Source: Agapanthus africanus (lineage: Eukaryota > Streptophyta > Magnoliopsida > Asparagales > Amaryllidaceae). Taken from it: a stretch of DNA of 64,000 bases. The notes under the pieces are model-generated. The model did no database searches and had not been told where the DNA came from. It worked only from the letters and a program-made list of their open reading frames with translations. This document shows, one piece after another, positions 1-10,763 of the stretch (its first letter is position 1; each line of letters opens with the position of its first letter). Made by a program: the position numbers and the translations under genes. Where the stretch lies: the NCBI GenBank assembly GCA_030015575.1, contig JASDDO010000001.1, positions 319,023,595 to 319,087,594 of the forward strand. The letters run 5' to 3'.

Positions 1-272
1 TTTGGATCAAAATATACAAGGGGGTGCTGCCTGAAATTTCAAGGACGAAAAATGTTTCAACTATAGTATAATCAACTTGCATTTTCATGTTTCATTACCT
101 ATGCATTTAAAGAAAAACTTGATTTCATTATGCCTTTATTTCAAAACCGCACCTCCATTATTTTCCACAAAAAGTTTTAGATTTCTGGGCTTCGGCTTAC
201 TTGAGTTACCTTACTCCTTTTGACGTTGTGTGATTTAAGTGCCGGTCACGAGCTCAATTACAGGTCGTGACA
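1..272 (+). mobile_element. GypA: 3' end of a Ty3/gypsy (Tekay-like) LTR
   Basis: The last part of an LTR cut by the window edge. It resembles the 3' end of the GypG LTR around 49100-49201: the same terminal GTCGTGACA and a similar run before it. The LTR ends in CA at 272 and is followed within five bases by a tRNA-Met type primer site. It is clearly diverged from GypG, so it is an older member of the same or a related lineage. Confidence 0.75.
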
Positions 273-276
273 AAGT

Positions 277-288
277 TGGTATCAGAGC
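277..288 (+). other. GypA primer binding site (tRNA-iMet type)
   Basis: TGGTATCAGAGC, the common plant retrotransposon primer site complementary to the 3' end of initiator tRNA-Met, lies four bases after the LTR end. GypG has the same arrangement at 49206. Confidence 0.85.
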
Positions 289-2040
289 ATTAGGTTTAAC
301 CTTAGTTTGAGTTTAGGTTTAACTATGCGGAGTCTAGGGCGTAAAATATTTCGGAACCTAGGTTTGACCTTACGGAACATAGACTTGAATGGGGGGTATT
401 AGACCCGAATTTTCGTTACATAGGTTGACCTTGATCGATGGAGTAGGTAGCTTGACTGGATTGACATACCGTGCTTATGTTCCGCGGCATACTCACGATA
501 CAATACTCCGCTTAAGTAACCTTAGGATGTACTTATTTTGAGATCTATGATTCGATTTGTTCCTATGATCATATATCCATTTGGGATCTATTGATTTCTT
601 TCGTTCCTTTGATCTATCTTCTTCGATACCTGCTTGAGGTTCCTGTCACCATGGTTTGAGCGCAGATTGAGCTGCTGCTAGAGTTGCGGTCAGAGCGAGC
701 TCGTCACGGACGAGGGCTGATCATGATGTTTGCCGGTGACATGGGAACGTGTAGGTATAGTGTTGTGTTGTGATCTTTCGTTTGAGGCGAGTGTTCGGTT
801 TTGCACCGGATGATCGGGCCATTGATAGAGGCTGTTAGATTGAGAGGACTGTTGCTGTACAGCCTACCCGGAGATCGTAATGTTATCTATCATGCAGATA
901 GATGATCCAGCTGTTGCTGAGATTGGTGGGATGTCGCTTCCAGAGCTTATGAGTTGAAACCGCTGGAGCTTTCAGGCATAGATGTAACAGAAGATAGCTA
1001 GTCTATCTTGAGTTGAGCGACTGAGATGATTCGTCTAATGTGATGCGCTGACGCAGGCTCAGTTGAGTTGAAGAATTCCAATTGAAGGATCTTACTTAGA
1101 TCTAGAGTAGATCGATCAAAAGAGGATGCTGTTCGTCGGATGCTTCGATGTGAGATCTGTAAGTTGACCGGCTTCAGATATAAGGACCTCACCCAGAGGC
1201 GGTGTGAGTTGATCAAGAACGGACGAATAAAGTGTATTCCTCCGATGAATAGAACGAGTTCCCGAGGACATATTCGGCTAGATATCTTCCGCGGAGTGGT
1301 GAAGATACCGAGTTCGTAATTTTGAGTTCTTGTGAGAGACTCCAGATTGACCGTAGCCGAGGATGGATTGCCGTACGAAGACAGCAAGGGATGACGTCAA
1401 AGTGGGCGCTACTGAAGACAAGTGGAACAAGAGGTTCATGCGAGATGTTAACGAGCGGTTATTACTGCCCGATAATGCCAGAGGATTGACATGTATGCAG
1501 AGGCATTAGTTATGGACGATTTTAGAGGAAAGCCGTGCTGAGCACGCAGCTATCCGGTTGTGAGGAAGAGAGTTAAGCAAGAGTGCTAACCTTTATATAG
1601 TTCAGCATAGATGAGATCGGAAGATACCTCGAGTAGGTTCTTTCTAGGGCACCGCATTGAAAGGATTACACCAGGATCAGTCGTATCGCGCGTATTCGGA
1701 GGGCTAGATGCCACTGTCAGTAACGTGCCATTTGCGAGCGGTCATGTTGATCGGGCCAAACGTTGATCAGAGGAGTTCCAGAGCGGAACTATTCCGTTAG
1801 TACACCTGATCGGGCCGACGAGCCGAAGGATCACGAGATTTGTAATCCAGTGGATAAACGAGGATCCATAGACCGAAGACGCCAGACCGTGAGCAGGAGG
1901 CGAGTAGATATTCTTGCTCTGCCAGCTTTTGGCGCACTGGCATTTTTCGACATTGTAGGAGGTATACCTCAATGTCATTTATTGCGATTTGCGTTTTGTG
2001 ATCCGAGTATCACACTGTTATCGCTTGGATTTGAGTTTCA
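289..2040 (+). pseudogene. GypA decayed gag and internal region
   Basis: No long frame survives. Bases 430-530 match the GypG leader (the run with CCGCGGCATACT and GTACTCCGCCTAAGTAACC-like words). From about 650 to 1100 the DNA can be laid beside the start and first third of GypG gag, including the segment equivalent to its FMRLRPPAF motif. Bases 1750-1950 faintly recall the end of a chromovirus pol, but protease, RT and integrase are not recognisable. The whole interval is about 1.75 kb against about 4.7 kb in GypG, so most of pol is deleted. Function is lost; the gag identification is moderate and the pol-tail one weak. Confidence 0.5.
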
Positions 2041-2701
2041 GGATATGTTTTCATGCACCATGGCTACACCTACTGGAGATTTCATTTATGTGCATAATTA
2101 TTGCACTCGATTTATATTTATACACCACTATATCGGGTTGCGATTTGTGCATATCAGTTGCACTTGATATTGATTTTGTGCCTTGGCTGCATGTATTTAT
2201 GATTTTGCGGATTTCATACAGTCTATTTGATTTTGGGCATGTAGTGCACACTCGATTTGATTTTTGCACTCGATATAGCTCACATGTGCTTGCAGTGCAT
2301 TTATACGTGTATTGTGCATGCAGTTGCACTCGTTTATGATTTTGTACATCTTAGTACGCTCGGTGTTGTTTTTATGCGTATTTGAGATATTGATGAGTTT
2401 TTGGGCACATAGTGCACCTGGGGTTATGTTTTCGTACATTGTTGCACTAGATCTATGTTTTCGTGCACCGTTATACTTGATGTTCGTTTTTGTGCGCTTT
2501 ACTGCACTAGATGTTTTGTGCGGACCTGACACACTTGATTTGGATTTTCGCGCATATTGGACGCATGGGATGAGATTTTGTGCATGCCAGATGCACTTGA
2601 TTGAGACTTTATTCATGCATGAATGTTGCGCTTGATTGAGGTTTTCGTGCACACTAGATGCACTCGATATTTTTGTCGTGCACATCCGTTGCACTGGACA
2701 G
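2041..2701 (+). repeat. Degenerate tandem array, unit about 30-31 bp
   Basis: A GCAC(T)NGAT word recurs at 2413, 2443, 2473, 2504, 2531, 2563, 2593, 2628, 2660 and 2691, giving steps of 27-35 and mostly 30-32. Earlier, more diverged units fit the same step back to about 2100. Each unit also carries a TTTTCGTGCAC-like word. About 20 units are present and all have diverged. CopB is inserted inside or at the end of the array, whose continuation would lie beyond the window. It probably belongs to the 3' untranslated part of GypA. Confidence 0.7.
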
Positions 2702-4880
2702 TGTTAGTTATGTGTATGCCCTAGAGGCCATTACTGTACATGTGATATATATTGTAGTGGATGCTTGGACATATATAAGGACTTTCTTACTCGACATGAT
2801 AGTATGCTATCTGGTTGCACTTTATCTTAACATGTACACTTATTGTCTCTCTATTACATATTGATAAAGACCTTAGGAAGAGTACTTGACTACCAGGATT
2901 ATGATGCAGATCATACAAGTGGTGCAGAGGTAGTCGATAAGTACATCCTTCAATTGTTCCTAGTCATGGGAGTATCGAGACAGAGCATCGATACTCCAAA
3001 GTAGTCTGGCGTATATGCTTCTTGACCTATATGATGGGCGATGGATGATCACACATCCAATGGTGTTTGACATCAAAGAAAGTATACGGGTGCTCAATGG
3101 AGACTGGGTACACTGGACGGACTCGCCGAGAACTCCTTGATGGTATTATACCTATCGTCAGATAACAGTTCTTTGGTGACACTAGTACAGGTTAGTCTGT
3201 CGACCCGAGATCGTCATAGAGTGTTGTATGATTCCCACTGTACTTTGATTTCCACCTTACCACGTTCAAGAGATCGTGCAAAACGGTGGTTTTTGGGTAC
3301 ATTCCTGAGTCACATGAAGGCAATGAGCGATAGGAGGGGATTCGTCTCTCCTGGTATTTGTGGTTGATGTTGCGCTATGCTCGATTGGCCATAACAGGAA
3401 ATCACTGTCCAGGGTTGCTGAGATCTACTGGTAAGTGTTATCAGTAGTTTCTCGAACCGTTATAGACCTTTCATCGGCATGACTTATCAGGCTATTGGGG
3501 TCTGACGTTATACCACCCCAGGCTGTGATATGCGACATATCTGACGAAGAGACCGGACTGTACGGTAATGTTACTGATTGGATTCGCAGGAGTATGAGCA
3601 GGCTTCCTTGTTGATCTTCTGATCGTTCAATGCCCGGATGGCCGTTATGTTTAGTAGACCGCTTGTGGCTTGTGGGTGACTGACATGATCACCACCTATT
3701 GCCGGCGTAATGACGAGTCTTTAAAGTCCTACACAGAAGTTTTCTGGCTCAAGCGAATCGGAGTAAGAGCACATATGTGATATGTGCGGGACCGAGATTA
3801 ATACGCGTGTGTGATACCGTATTCTATTTTCGCGATATGTGATATCGGTCGGTTATATTTGATATAGCCGAGTTATCGGATCAAGTGTTGATTCGATAAG
3901 TTGTTACATTTCATATTAGCCGGTTGTATATGATATAGCCGGATTATTAAATCAAGTGTTGATTTAATAATTTAATGTATAATTATGTATTTGATATATT
4001 GAATTACATTAACTAATATTAGCTCACTTAAACATTTCTTTTTCTCACTTATGTACACTTAGTATATATGTGATATATATTAATGTACATCTTTTGTGTC
4101 ATGCTTGATGCCACATGATACATGGGTGTATGAGACTTACACCATGCTTATAATAATGTGAGGGTTTTTTTTATTTAAAGTAAATCAAATTAGTTAGAAA
4201 TTTTCACATGGTTGAAGCTTGTAGAAGCTTGTAGAACCATTGACCAAGTCCACTCATTTTGTTTTACTTGAAGATATTTATTAACCCAACCATTATTGTT
4301 TAGCCATGGTTTATTCTCTACATGAGTTGGTGTATGACACTAACTCACCCATGGTTGCTATTCTCACTCATTATTCTATTCACACTTCATCTTCTTCCTC
4401 ATCTCCAAAAAGCTTTCTAGCTTCATGAGAGGTGAAGAAATATCCTGAGAAAAATAAATCTAAAGTGAGCAAAATTCCTACTTCATCACCCTCTACTATA
4501 CTAGTCATTTAGTTTAGGGTATTTGCTTCACTAATTCCACATTAGTGAAGAGGTAGCTTGAGTTGGTGTCTCCTCGACGTGGATCATCTTCGGCCTCGAA
4601 GACTTCAAGCAAGCATGTTTCGTTCATCTTGTGGAGCCTTTCTAGAGTCTGGGAGTTCACTACTTGGAGCAAAGGGACTACTACACGGAGCTATTGAAGT
4701 GAAGGACCGGTCTACAAAAGTTGTATTCCTTCTTCACTTAGATGTAAAGATGTTTACATGTTTGTTCGTCTAATTCTCTAGTTTAGATTCTAGCGTTAGG
4801 GTTCTTTAGCGCGACAATTTTTTGAAAATGGCATGGTCGATACCTCCCGAAACCTTGCTGTCGTGCTGAACATCCCTATA
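2702..4880 (+). repeat. CopB 5' LTR
   Basis: Starts TGTTAGTTATGTGTATGCC, the same start as the CopC and CopE LTRs and close to CopF. It ends ...CCCTATA one base before the primer site, where relatives end in ...CTACA, so the terminal CA has mutated. Length is 2179 bp. A TATATAA lies only about 70 bp in (2772-2778). A run of four hairpins lies at 3850-3970. Confidence 0.85.
3850..3970 (+). repeat. Tandem pair of hairpin pairs in the CopB LTR
   Basis: Four inverted repeats in order: 3850-3870, 3873-3899, 3920-3942 and 3944-3970. The second and fourth each have 12-bp arms around a GTG loop, and the fourth is perfect. The first and third are about 9-10 bp arms ending in CCG/CCGG. The two pairs are about 71 bp apart, which suggests one duplication. 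Equivalents lie in CopC (8440-8560, 39560-39680) and CopE (25350-25480, 33530-33660). Confidence 0.75.
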
Positions 4881-4881
4881 G

Positions 4882-4893
4882 TGGTATCAGAGC
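4882..4893 (+). other. CopB primer binding site
   Basis: TGGTATCAGAGC, initiator tRNA-Met type, one base after the LTR end. Confidence 0.9.
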
Positions 4894-6902
4894 CATGCTA
4901 GAGAATTAGACGATATTTGTAGAATTATGAAACTGAAACAACTCTGAAACACACGAAATCAAAATCTAGTTTCTGTCGAAATTTTTAAAGTGTCAAAATT
5001 TTTTGTAAGCAATTGCAGAATGTCATATGAGATGTAACATGAACACCACAGAAACCTGAGCCCCTCTCGCCGGAAAATGGCCGTCCACAATCCCAGAATA
5101 ACCGGCCTCCTCGGTTTTTGGGTAGAATCCTGGCTTCGGTTTTTTATGGTGTTCCAGTCTCTGGGTTTTGGTATTTCAGGTGTTGCTTGTTTTTGCTAAA
5201 ACTGCATGTGATGTTATTTTTTGTGCAAAGGCAATTCGGAGTGTTTCGTAGTCGCAATTCTAATATCATTTCGGGTTTTTTAGACGACGTTAAAAAGTTC
5301 GAACGGATATCAATAACCCATATTTTCCCTCGCTGGAAATTTTCCAAGAGTTGGATTTTTTCCAAGTTTAAATCTTCAGAAAATCATGCAAGCGATTCTG
5401 TGGACCCTCTAGAAGAACGATACCCAAACTCGACTTTTTGGATCGCGGAACCACGGTCATACCCTAGGGTTTGCGGCAGTTCCGTGGCGACATGAGTGAG
5501 GCATGAGTCGGCCCTTCTACGGATGGTTCATAAGTGTTGTGGTATATTCTGGGTACTTTTTAAACTCCGCTCAAGTGATGAGCTCTTTGGGAAATTTTGG
5601 ATGTTTGTTTATTCGATCGAAAAGTTTAACATCGTCTAGCTATCTGTGATTGTGATACAATATTTGGAATCCACAATAATTAGTTATGTGATAACTAGTT
5701 TGAATTTTATAAATCTAGCAATTTAGTCTCATTTGATCGGTTGCCACGGAATTTTGATGTGGATCAAAAGTCCGTCGCAATCACGTAGCGTACGCGGATA
5801 CTCACCGGGTAACCTAGTAGATAGCCACGCCCCATAGCCCCGACCAAGTGACTGTAGGAGAACCCCGTCGCCAAAACATCCGTTCGGGTGCTCGCGGCCG
5901 CGGTGTTCTACCTAAGTGCACTTCGTCGACAGCATCGGGGGTGCGGCCGTCTACTAAAGTTTCCGACAAGCATTCGATCTGGTTGTCGAGAATCTTGTTG
6001 AATTACCCGACTGATTATTGGAAAGTTTTTTCAATATCGATACTAAAATGCGGGCTTTATAATTGTTGGGCATGTGATTTCTAAGGAATTCATTTGGTAA
6101 GGCATGAAATCCAAAGTATGTGATACATTGGGTTTATGATGTCTAAGGTGGTTGCGGATTCCAATTGTTGTAGTTTTTCACTTTCTTTTCTGCGACTGTA
6201 AGTGTAATATGTGGTGTAACACCGGTTTCGTTGCTATATGTCAACGACAATTGGGATACACATATTTACTTACGTTGATGACATGTGATGTTATGTGTTG
6301 CTGTGATATGTTATATTGGACCGTCGTGTTTTGAATAGCCGTGGTTTTTTATGTGAGATGAGAGTTTTTCATTTTCATTCATGTAAAAGCTTGTATGTAA
6401 TATTCTTTTATTGGGACACTTCCGGGTTAAGGATGATGTCACCATTGATGTATATTATTTACTTTTCCGCATTAGAATAGACCCAAGGAGGAGAGCACAA
6501 GTAACCGGGTTCTAGGGTCCAGTGGGAGACCATCTCGAGGAGTCGAGACCGGGTCTCCTAACTCTAGAATTGGTAGGGTTGCTTGCCACTCTTGTAGGGG
6601 TCTAGGGATGTGGGTTTGACTATTCATCGCGACCGTGGAATCCGTGTTTTATACTGGCTTAATTTAAAATACGGAATTCCTAGTATATCCAATATTTCCT
6701 ATGTATTCTTCTGCTGCTGATATTCTGTGATGTGATCACTTAATATTCTGAAACGAATGCTTATATTATATATATGATATATAATAAATATTACTGTTTT
6801 CGTTTCTTATATGATGCGTAGGAAGCATAATTGATGGGACTTCATTAATGAGATTAATGAAATAAAAGAAACCTAAAGATATTGCAGAATCTTGTTTTAA
6901 AA

Positions 6903-7180
6903 ACTGGTAGCTCTAGTTTTTGCTTTGCATAGTTGTATTCCTTGTAGAATATCCAGCACCTTATTCGATAAGGAAAGAGCCGAGATCCCTTCACCGGGAG
7001 TGACCTCTTTAGCAAAACTAGCAGATGCTACAACACACTGGGTTTTGTCTTTTGACTGCTTTTTTAGTTCTTGCTTTGCATAGTGGTATTTGTGAAATAT
7101 CCTGCACCTTATTTGATAAGGAAAGAGCCGAGATCCCTTCACCGGGAGTGGCCTCTTTAGCAAAACTAGTAAAAGCCTAA
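6903..7180 (+). repeat. Direct duplication with hairpin in the CopB leader
   Basis: Two copies, about 165 bp apart, of a block that contains the perfect hairpin CCTTATTCGATAAGG (TTTGATAAGG in the second copy), then a run ending in CCCTTCACCGGGAGTG, then a GCAAAAC word. CopE (30190-30460) and CopC (36236-36490) keep the same duplication in reverse orientation, so it predates all three insertions. Confidence 0.8.
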
Positions 7181-7298
7181 AAAACACTCCTTTTCAAAAT
7201 CACTCGATTCTACAACGATATCAAATTCATTACGCAAAAGGTTTTCATAAAAACCTGTCGTAGCCCTCCGAGATTTCAGATAAGTAGTATTTAGTATT

Positions 7299-7510
7299 CG
7301 TGCTACGGTAGTTTGGCCTCCGTCAAGGCGTAGTACGGTAGCTGATTAGTACTTATCTGTAGCATGAGATGCGATTGGATTAGGATATTCGTACGGCGTT
7401 GTTTGGCCTCCGTCAAGGGTCGTGCGGGTGGGTCTAATTCAATCAAGAAATGAACGGGTTGAACTTGACTAGCGCCCTATGGATAGTTTGGCCTCCGTCA
7501 AGGTCATAGG
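7299..7510 (+). other. Three-hairpin array in the CopB leader
   Basis: Hairpins at 7299-7337, 7390-7427 and 7476-7510 all expose the same core TTTGGCCTCCGTCAAGG but have different outer stems: CGTGCTACG with CGTAGTACG, CGTACGGC with GTCGTGCG, and CCTATGG with TCATAGG (G-T wobbles allowed). Equivalent triplets lie in CopE, CopC and CopF. The role is unknown; an RNA signal for packaging, dimerisation or translation is possible. Confidence 0.65.
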
Positions 7511-9723
7511 TGTAGGGTTCCTAGGCATGCTAATGAGGTCTCACATGGCATCAACCATGCCAATTTCAAATTTTACAAGTGCCGAGAAACCCTAATACGG
7601 ATCGTTAACTAGATTTTAGGCGAAACATGCAACTAGTTAACAACTTAACTAATGGAACGGAAATACAACCTTTGTAGATCCGGTCCTCCACCTCCTAGGC
7701 TTCGTGATGATGTCCCTCCGCTGTCCATATCGGATTCCGGACTCTAGCATCGGTTTCATCGGAGAAATGGACGGGCTAGGTCGTCGACTTCGATGCCGAA
7801 GATGATCTACGTCGAGGCATCACAAGATCAAGCTCCCACTTCACCAAGTCATGAAACTTGTGAAGAAAACACCCTATACTACTTGGCAAGAGGTAGAGGA
7901 TGATGAAATAGGAAGTGGGTTCACTTTAGAATTGGATTTCTCACTCTTTTTCACTAGTTGCCATTGATGGAGGCAAGCTTTCTTCATGTTGAAGAAGGAG
8001 AAGAAAAAGAAGATAAAGAAAGTATATGATAAGTATATTTTAAAAAAGGAAAATAATATGAATACTTATCATATGCTAACCATGGATATGTGTAGGGAAT
8101 AGACTATGGTTAGGTGGAATGGTTAGGGTTAAGCATGAGACAAAATGGTCACTTAGTCAAAGCTTCATGAAGCTTCAACAACAAACAAAGAAAGCCACCA
8201 TTTTTCTCTTTATCATTCCTTAATAAAAGAATAAATAAATAGATATGAAAATCAAAACCCTAACCATTTAAATAACCATGGTTTAATCTTTACACAAACA
8301 CAAGTAAGCATGTATCATCAAACATGATACAAACAAGTGCACAAAAGTATATCACATATACAACTTGTGTACATCAAGTCAGAAAATCCATTTAAAGTGA
8401 ACAAATATTAGTTAATGCAAAGTAATATATCAAATATATAATTATACATTAAATCATTAAATCAACACTTGATTTAACGATCCGGTCATATCGCATATAA
8501 CCGACTAATATCCAATGTATCGGCTTATCGAATCAATCCTTGATTCGATAACTAGGTTATATCGCATACAACCAATCGATACATTCATCGCGAGAATAGA
8601 ATACGGTATCACATACACGCATTATTCTCGGTCCCGCACATATCTCATATGCGCTCCTATTTCGTTTTGCTTGAGCCAGGAAACCTCTGTGTAGGACTCT
8701 AAAGACTCGTCAATACGCCGGCAGCAGGTGATGATCATATCAAACACCCACAAGCCGCAAGCGGTCTGCTAAACGTAACGGCCACCCGGGTATTGAGCGA
8801 TCAGAAGATCGACGAGCAAGCCCGCTCATACTCCTGTGAATCCATCCAGTAACACTTACCGTACAGTCCGGTCTCATCGTCTGATATGTCGCATATCTCG
8901 CCTAGGGGTGGTAAACGTCAGACCCCAATAACTCGATAAGTCGTGTCGATATAAGGTCTATAACAGTTCGAGAAACCACAGGAAACACTTACCAGTAAAT
9001 CTCAGCAACCCTGGCCAGGGATTTTCGGTTATAGCCAATCGAACACAGCGCAACATCAACTCCCTATACCGGGAGAGACGAATCCCCTCCTATCGCTCAT
9101 TGCCTCCATGTGATTCGGGACTGTACCCCAAAACCACCATTTTGCACGCCCTCTTGGACGTGGTAAGGTGGAAATCAAAGCACAGTGGGAATCACACAAG
9201 ACTCTACGACGATCTCGGTTCAACAGACTACTCTGTACCAGTGTCACCAAAGAACTGCCATCTGACGTAAGGTATAATACCATCTGGGAGTTCTCGGTGA
9301 GTCCGTCCAGTGTACCTAGTCTCCACTGAGCACCCGTATATCATCTCTGATGTCAAACACCAATGGATATGGGATCATCCATCGCCCATCTGTATGGGTT
9401 GAGAAGGTATACGCTAGTCTACTCTGGTATATCGATGCCCCGCCTCGATATACCCACGACTAGGGACCTTGAAGGATGTACTTATGGACTACCCTGTCCC
9501 CACTAGTATGATCCGCATCATAGTCCAGGTAGTCAAGTACACATCCTAAGGGCTTTACCAACATGTAACAGAGAGACAATCAGTGTACACGTTAAGGTAA
9601 AGAGCAACCAGATAGCATACTATCATGTCGAGCAAGAAAGTCCTCCTTATATATGTCCAAGCATCCACTACAATATACATCCTATGTATAGTAATGGCCT
9701 CTAGGGCATACATATAACTAACA
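7511..9723 (-). repeat. CopC 3' LTR
   Basis: 2213 bp. On the minus strand it starts TGTTAGTTATATGTATGCCC at 9723 and ends ...GGAACCCTACA at 7511. It is preceded (minus strand) by the polypurine run GTGGGAGAT at 9724-9732. A TATATAA lies about 70 bp from the start (plus strand 9648-9654). Confidence 0.9.
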
Positions 9724-10156
9724 ATCTCCCACTTGCACTAGGGCCATCTGATAGCAGTGGTTGCAGTATCTCATACTCAACCATCCCATAAAAGTCTCTC
9801 TCTGGGAAAAGGCCTTTGTGAGTGGATCCGCCGTGCTGTCCTCTAAGTCTACTCTCCTAACCTCGATCTCCTTGGAGATCAACCATCTCCATGATCAGGT
9901 GATACTGCCTTAGAATATATCTGGATCATTGATGGGACGGACGTTCCTTGGCAAATGCCACAACTCCATTGTCACACAATGGGAGGAACTAAGTTCATCT
10001 CATGAACAAATATACATCCAGACTGCCTCTTTGGTAGCATCATAAGTAGCGATGTATCATGCCTTTATCGTCTAGTTTGCCACGGTATCTAGCTTGGAAC
10101 TCTTCCAACATACCGTCCCTTTACTGAGGGTAAAGACAATGCCTGTGACTGACATT
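9724..10156 (-). pseudogene. CopC pol C-terminal (RNase H) remnant
   Basis: On the minus strand the DNA beside the polypurine tract can be read as a DPLTKAF-like motif, the counterpart of ADPFTKALP near the end of CopF pol. CopE has the same segment at 26622-27060. No open frame remains. AthD interrupts it at 10156. Confidence 0.65.
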
Positions 10157-10616
10157 TGTTCATATCAGATTTTTGCATTTTCATACCGCCCAATTTTTAT
10201 CACATTGCATATCCGTAGATACTCTTGAGCCGTGTTTGCTAGTCAATTGCAGGATACAGGTTCTCGGTTCCAAAACGATGAAATTCATGGAAAACACGAA
10301 AAAATCCGGGTTCCTGCCAACCACAGATAAAACACGGTCTCTGCTCTTCATCCGTATGTTGCCAGATATCAATAGGAAGACAAAAGATCAAATCAATGTC
10401 ATTCTCATGCACAAGGCTCAATGGTAGCACAAAATCCAAGAGATCTACGCGGAGCTCGAGGCAAATCATGACAAAATCTTGACAAAAAGTCCACCTTTCC
10501 CTCAACAGAAATTCTGGAAAATTCGTGAAGGAATTATGAAAAAATACATATACCAGAATTATGTACACAGAAGAACAGGGAAGCACCAAAAAGATGAAGG
10601 TCCAAATCCTCCAATG

Positions 10617-10665
10617 GGCCGCGGATCCGCGGCCAAAGTGGGGTCCAGGCCGCGGATCCGCGGCC
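10617..10665 (+). repeat. Two perfect 18-bp GC palindromes in AthD U3
   Basis: GGCCGCGGATCCGCGGCC occurs at 10617-10634 and 10648-10665, about 90-140 bp upstream of the TATA box, and again in the right LTR (about 21062-21110). The breakpoint of the inverted right end falls inside the first palindrome. A related palindrome is at 45763-45780 in CopF. Confidence 0.9.
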
Positions 10666-10755
10666 ATATAGTGGCGGCAGTTGAAGATTTTTGGGGGGTG
10701 TTTTGGTCTTTTTGTTTAGGTTCTGGTGGTTGCCCTAGGGTTTCATTCTCTGGCC

Positions 10756-10763
10756 TATAAATA
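10756..10763 (+). promoter_or_regulatory. AthD TATA box
   Basis: TATAAATA in the context GGCCTATAAATAGCCC, a good plant TATA box; the same element is at 21201-21208 in the other LTR. Transcription would start about 30 bp downstream. Confidence 0.75.

Larger units (their letters stand above)
4894..7510 (+). other. CopB untranslated leader, first part
   Basis: No credible gene. The stretch is collinear, in opposite orientation, with the leaders of CopE (29441-32559) and CopC (35492-38600). Examples are the GC-rich piece at 5840-5990 against 31460-31600, and the duplicated segment at 6903-7180. It ends with the three-hairpin array at 7299-7510, where CopC is inserted. The short frames in it are not conserved as proteins. 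Confidence 0.75.

Noticed and set aside
2041..2701. A CRISPR array from the regular 30-bp step
   Set aside because: Units are adjacent and diverged, with no constant repeat separated by unique spacers, and the DNA is from a plant.
4882..4893. tRNA fragments at the TGGTATCAGAGC and TGGCGCCG sites
   Set aside because: These are primer binding sites complementary to tRNA 3' ends; no tRNA cloverleaf surrounds them.
5118..5495. 125-codon plus-strand frame in the CopB leader
   Set aside because: The matching stretches in the CopE and CopC leaders do not keep this frame.
10239..10667. 142-codon minus-strand frame in the AthD LTR, seen again at 20684-21112 and in part at 22192-22587
   Set aside because: Repeated only because the LTR is repeated; it runs antisense to the LTR and ends in the GC palindrome. 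No domain is recognisable.
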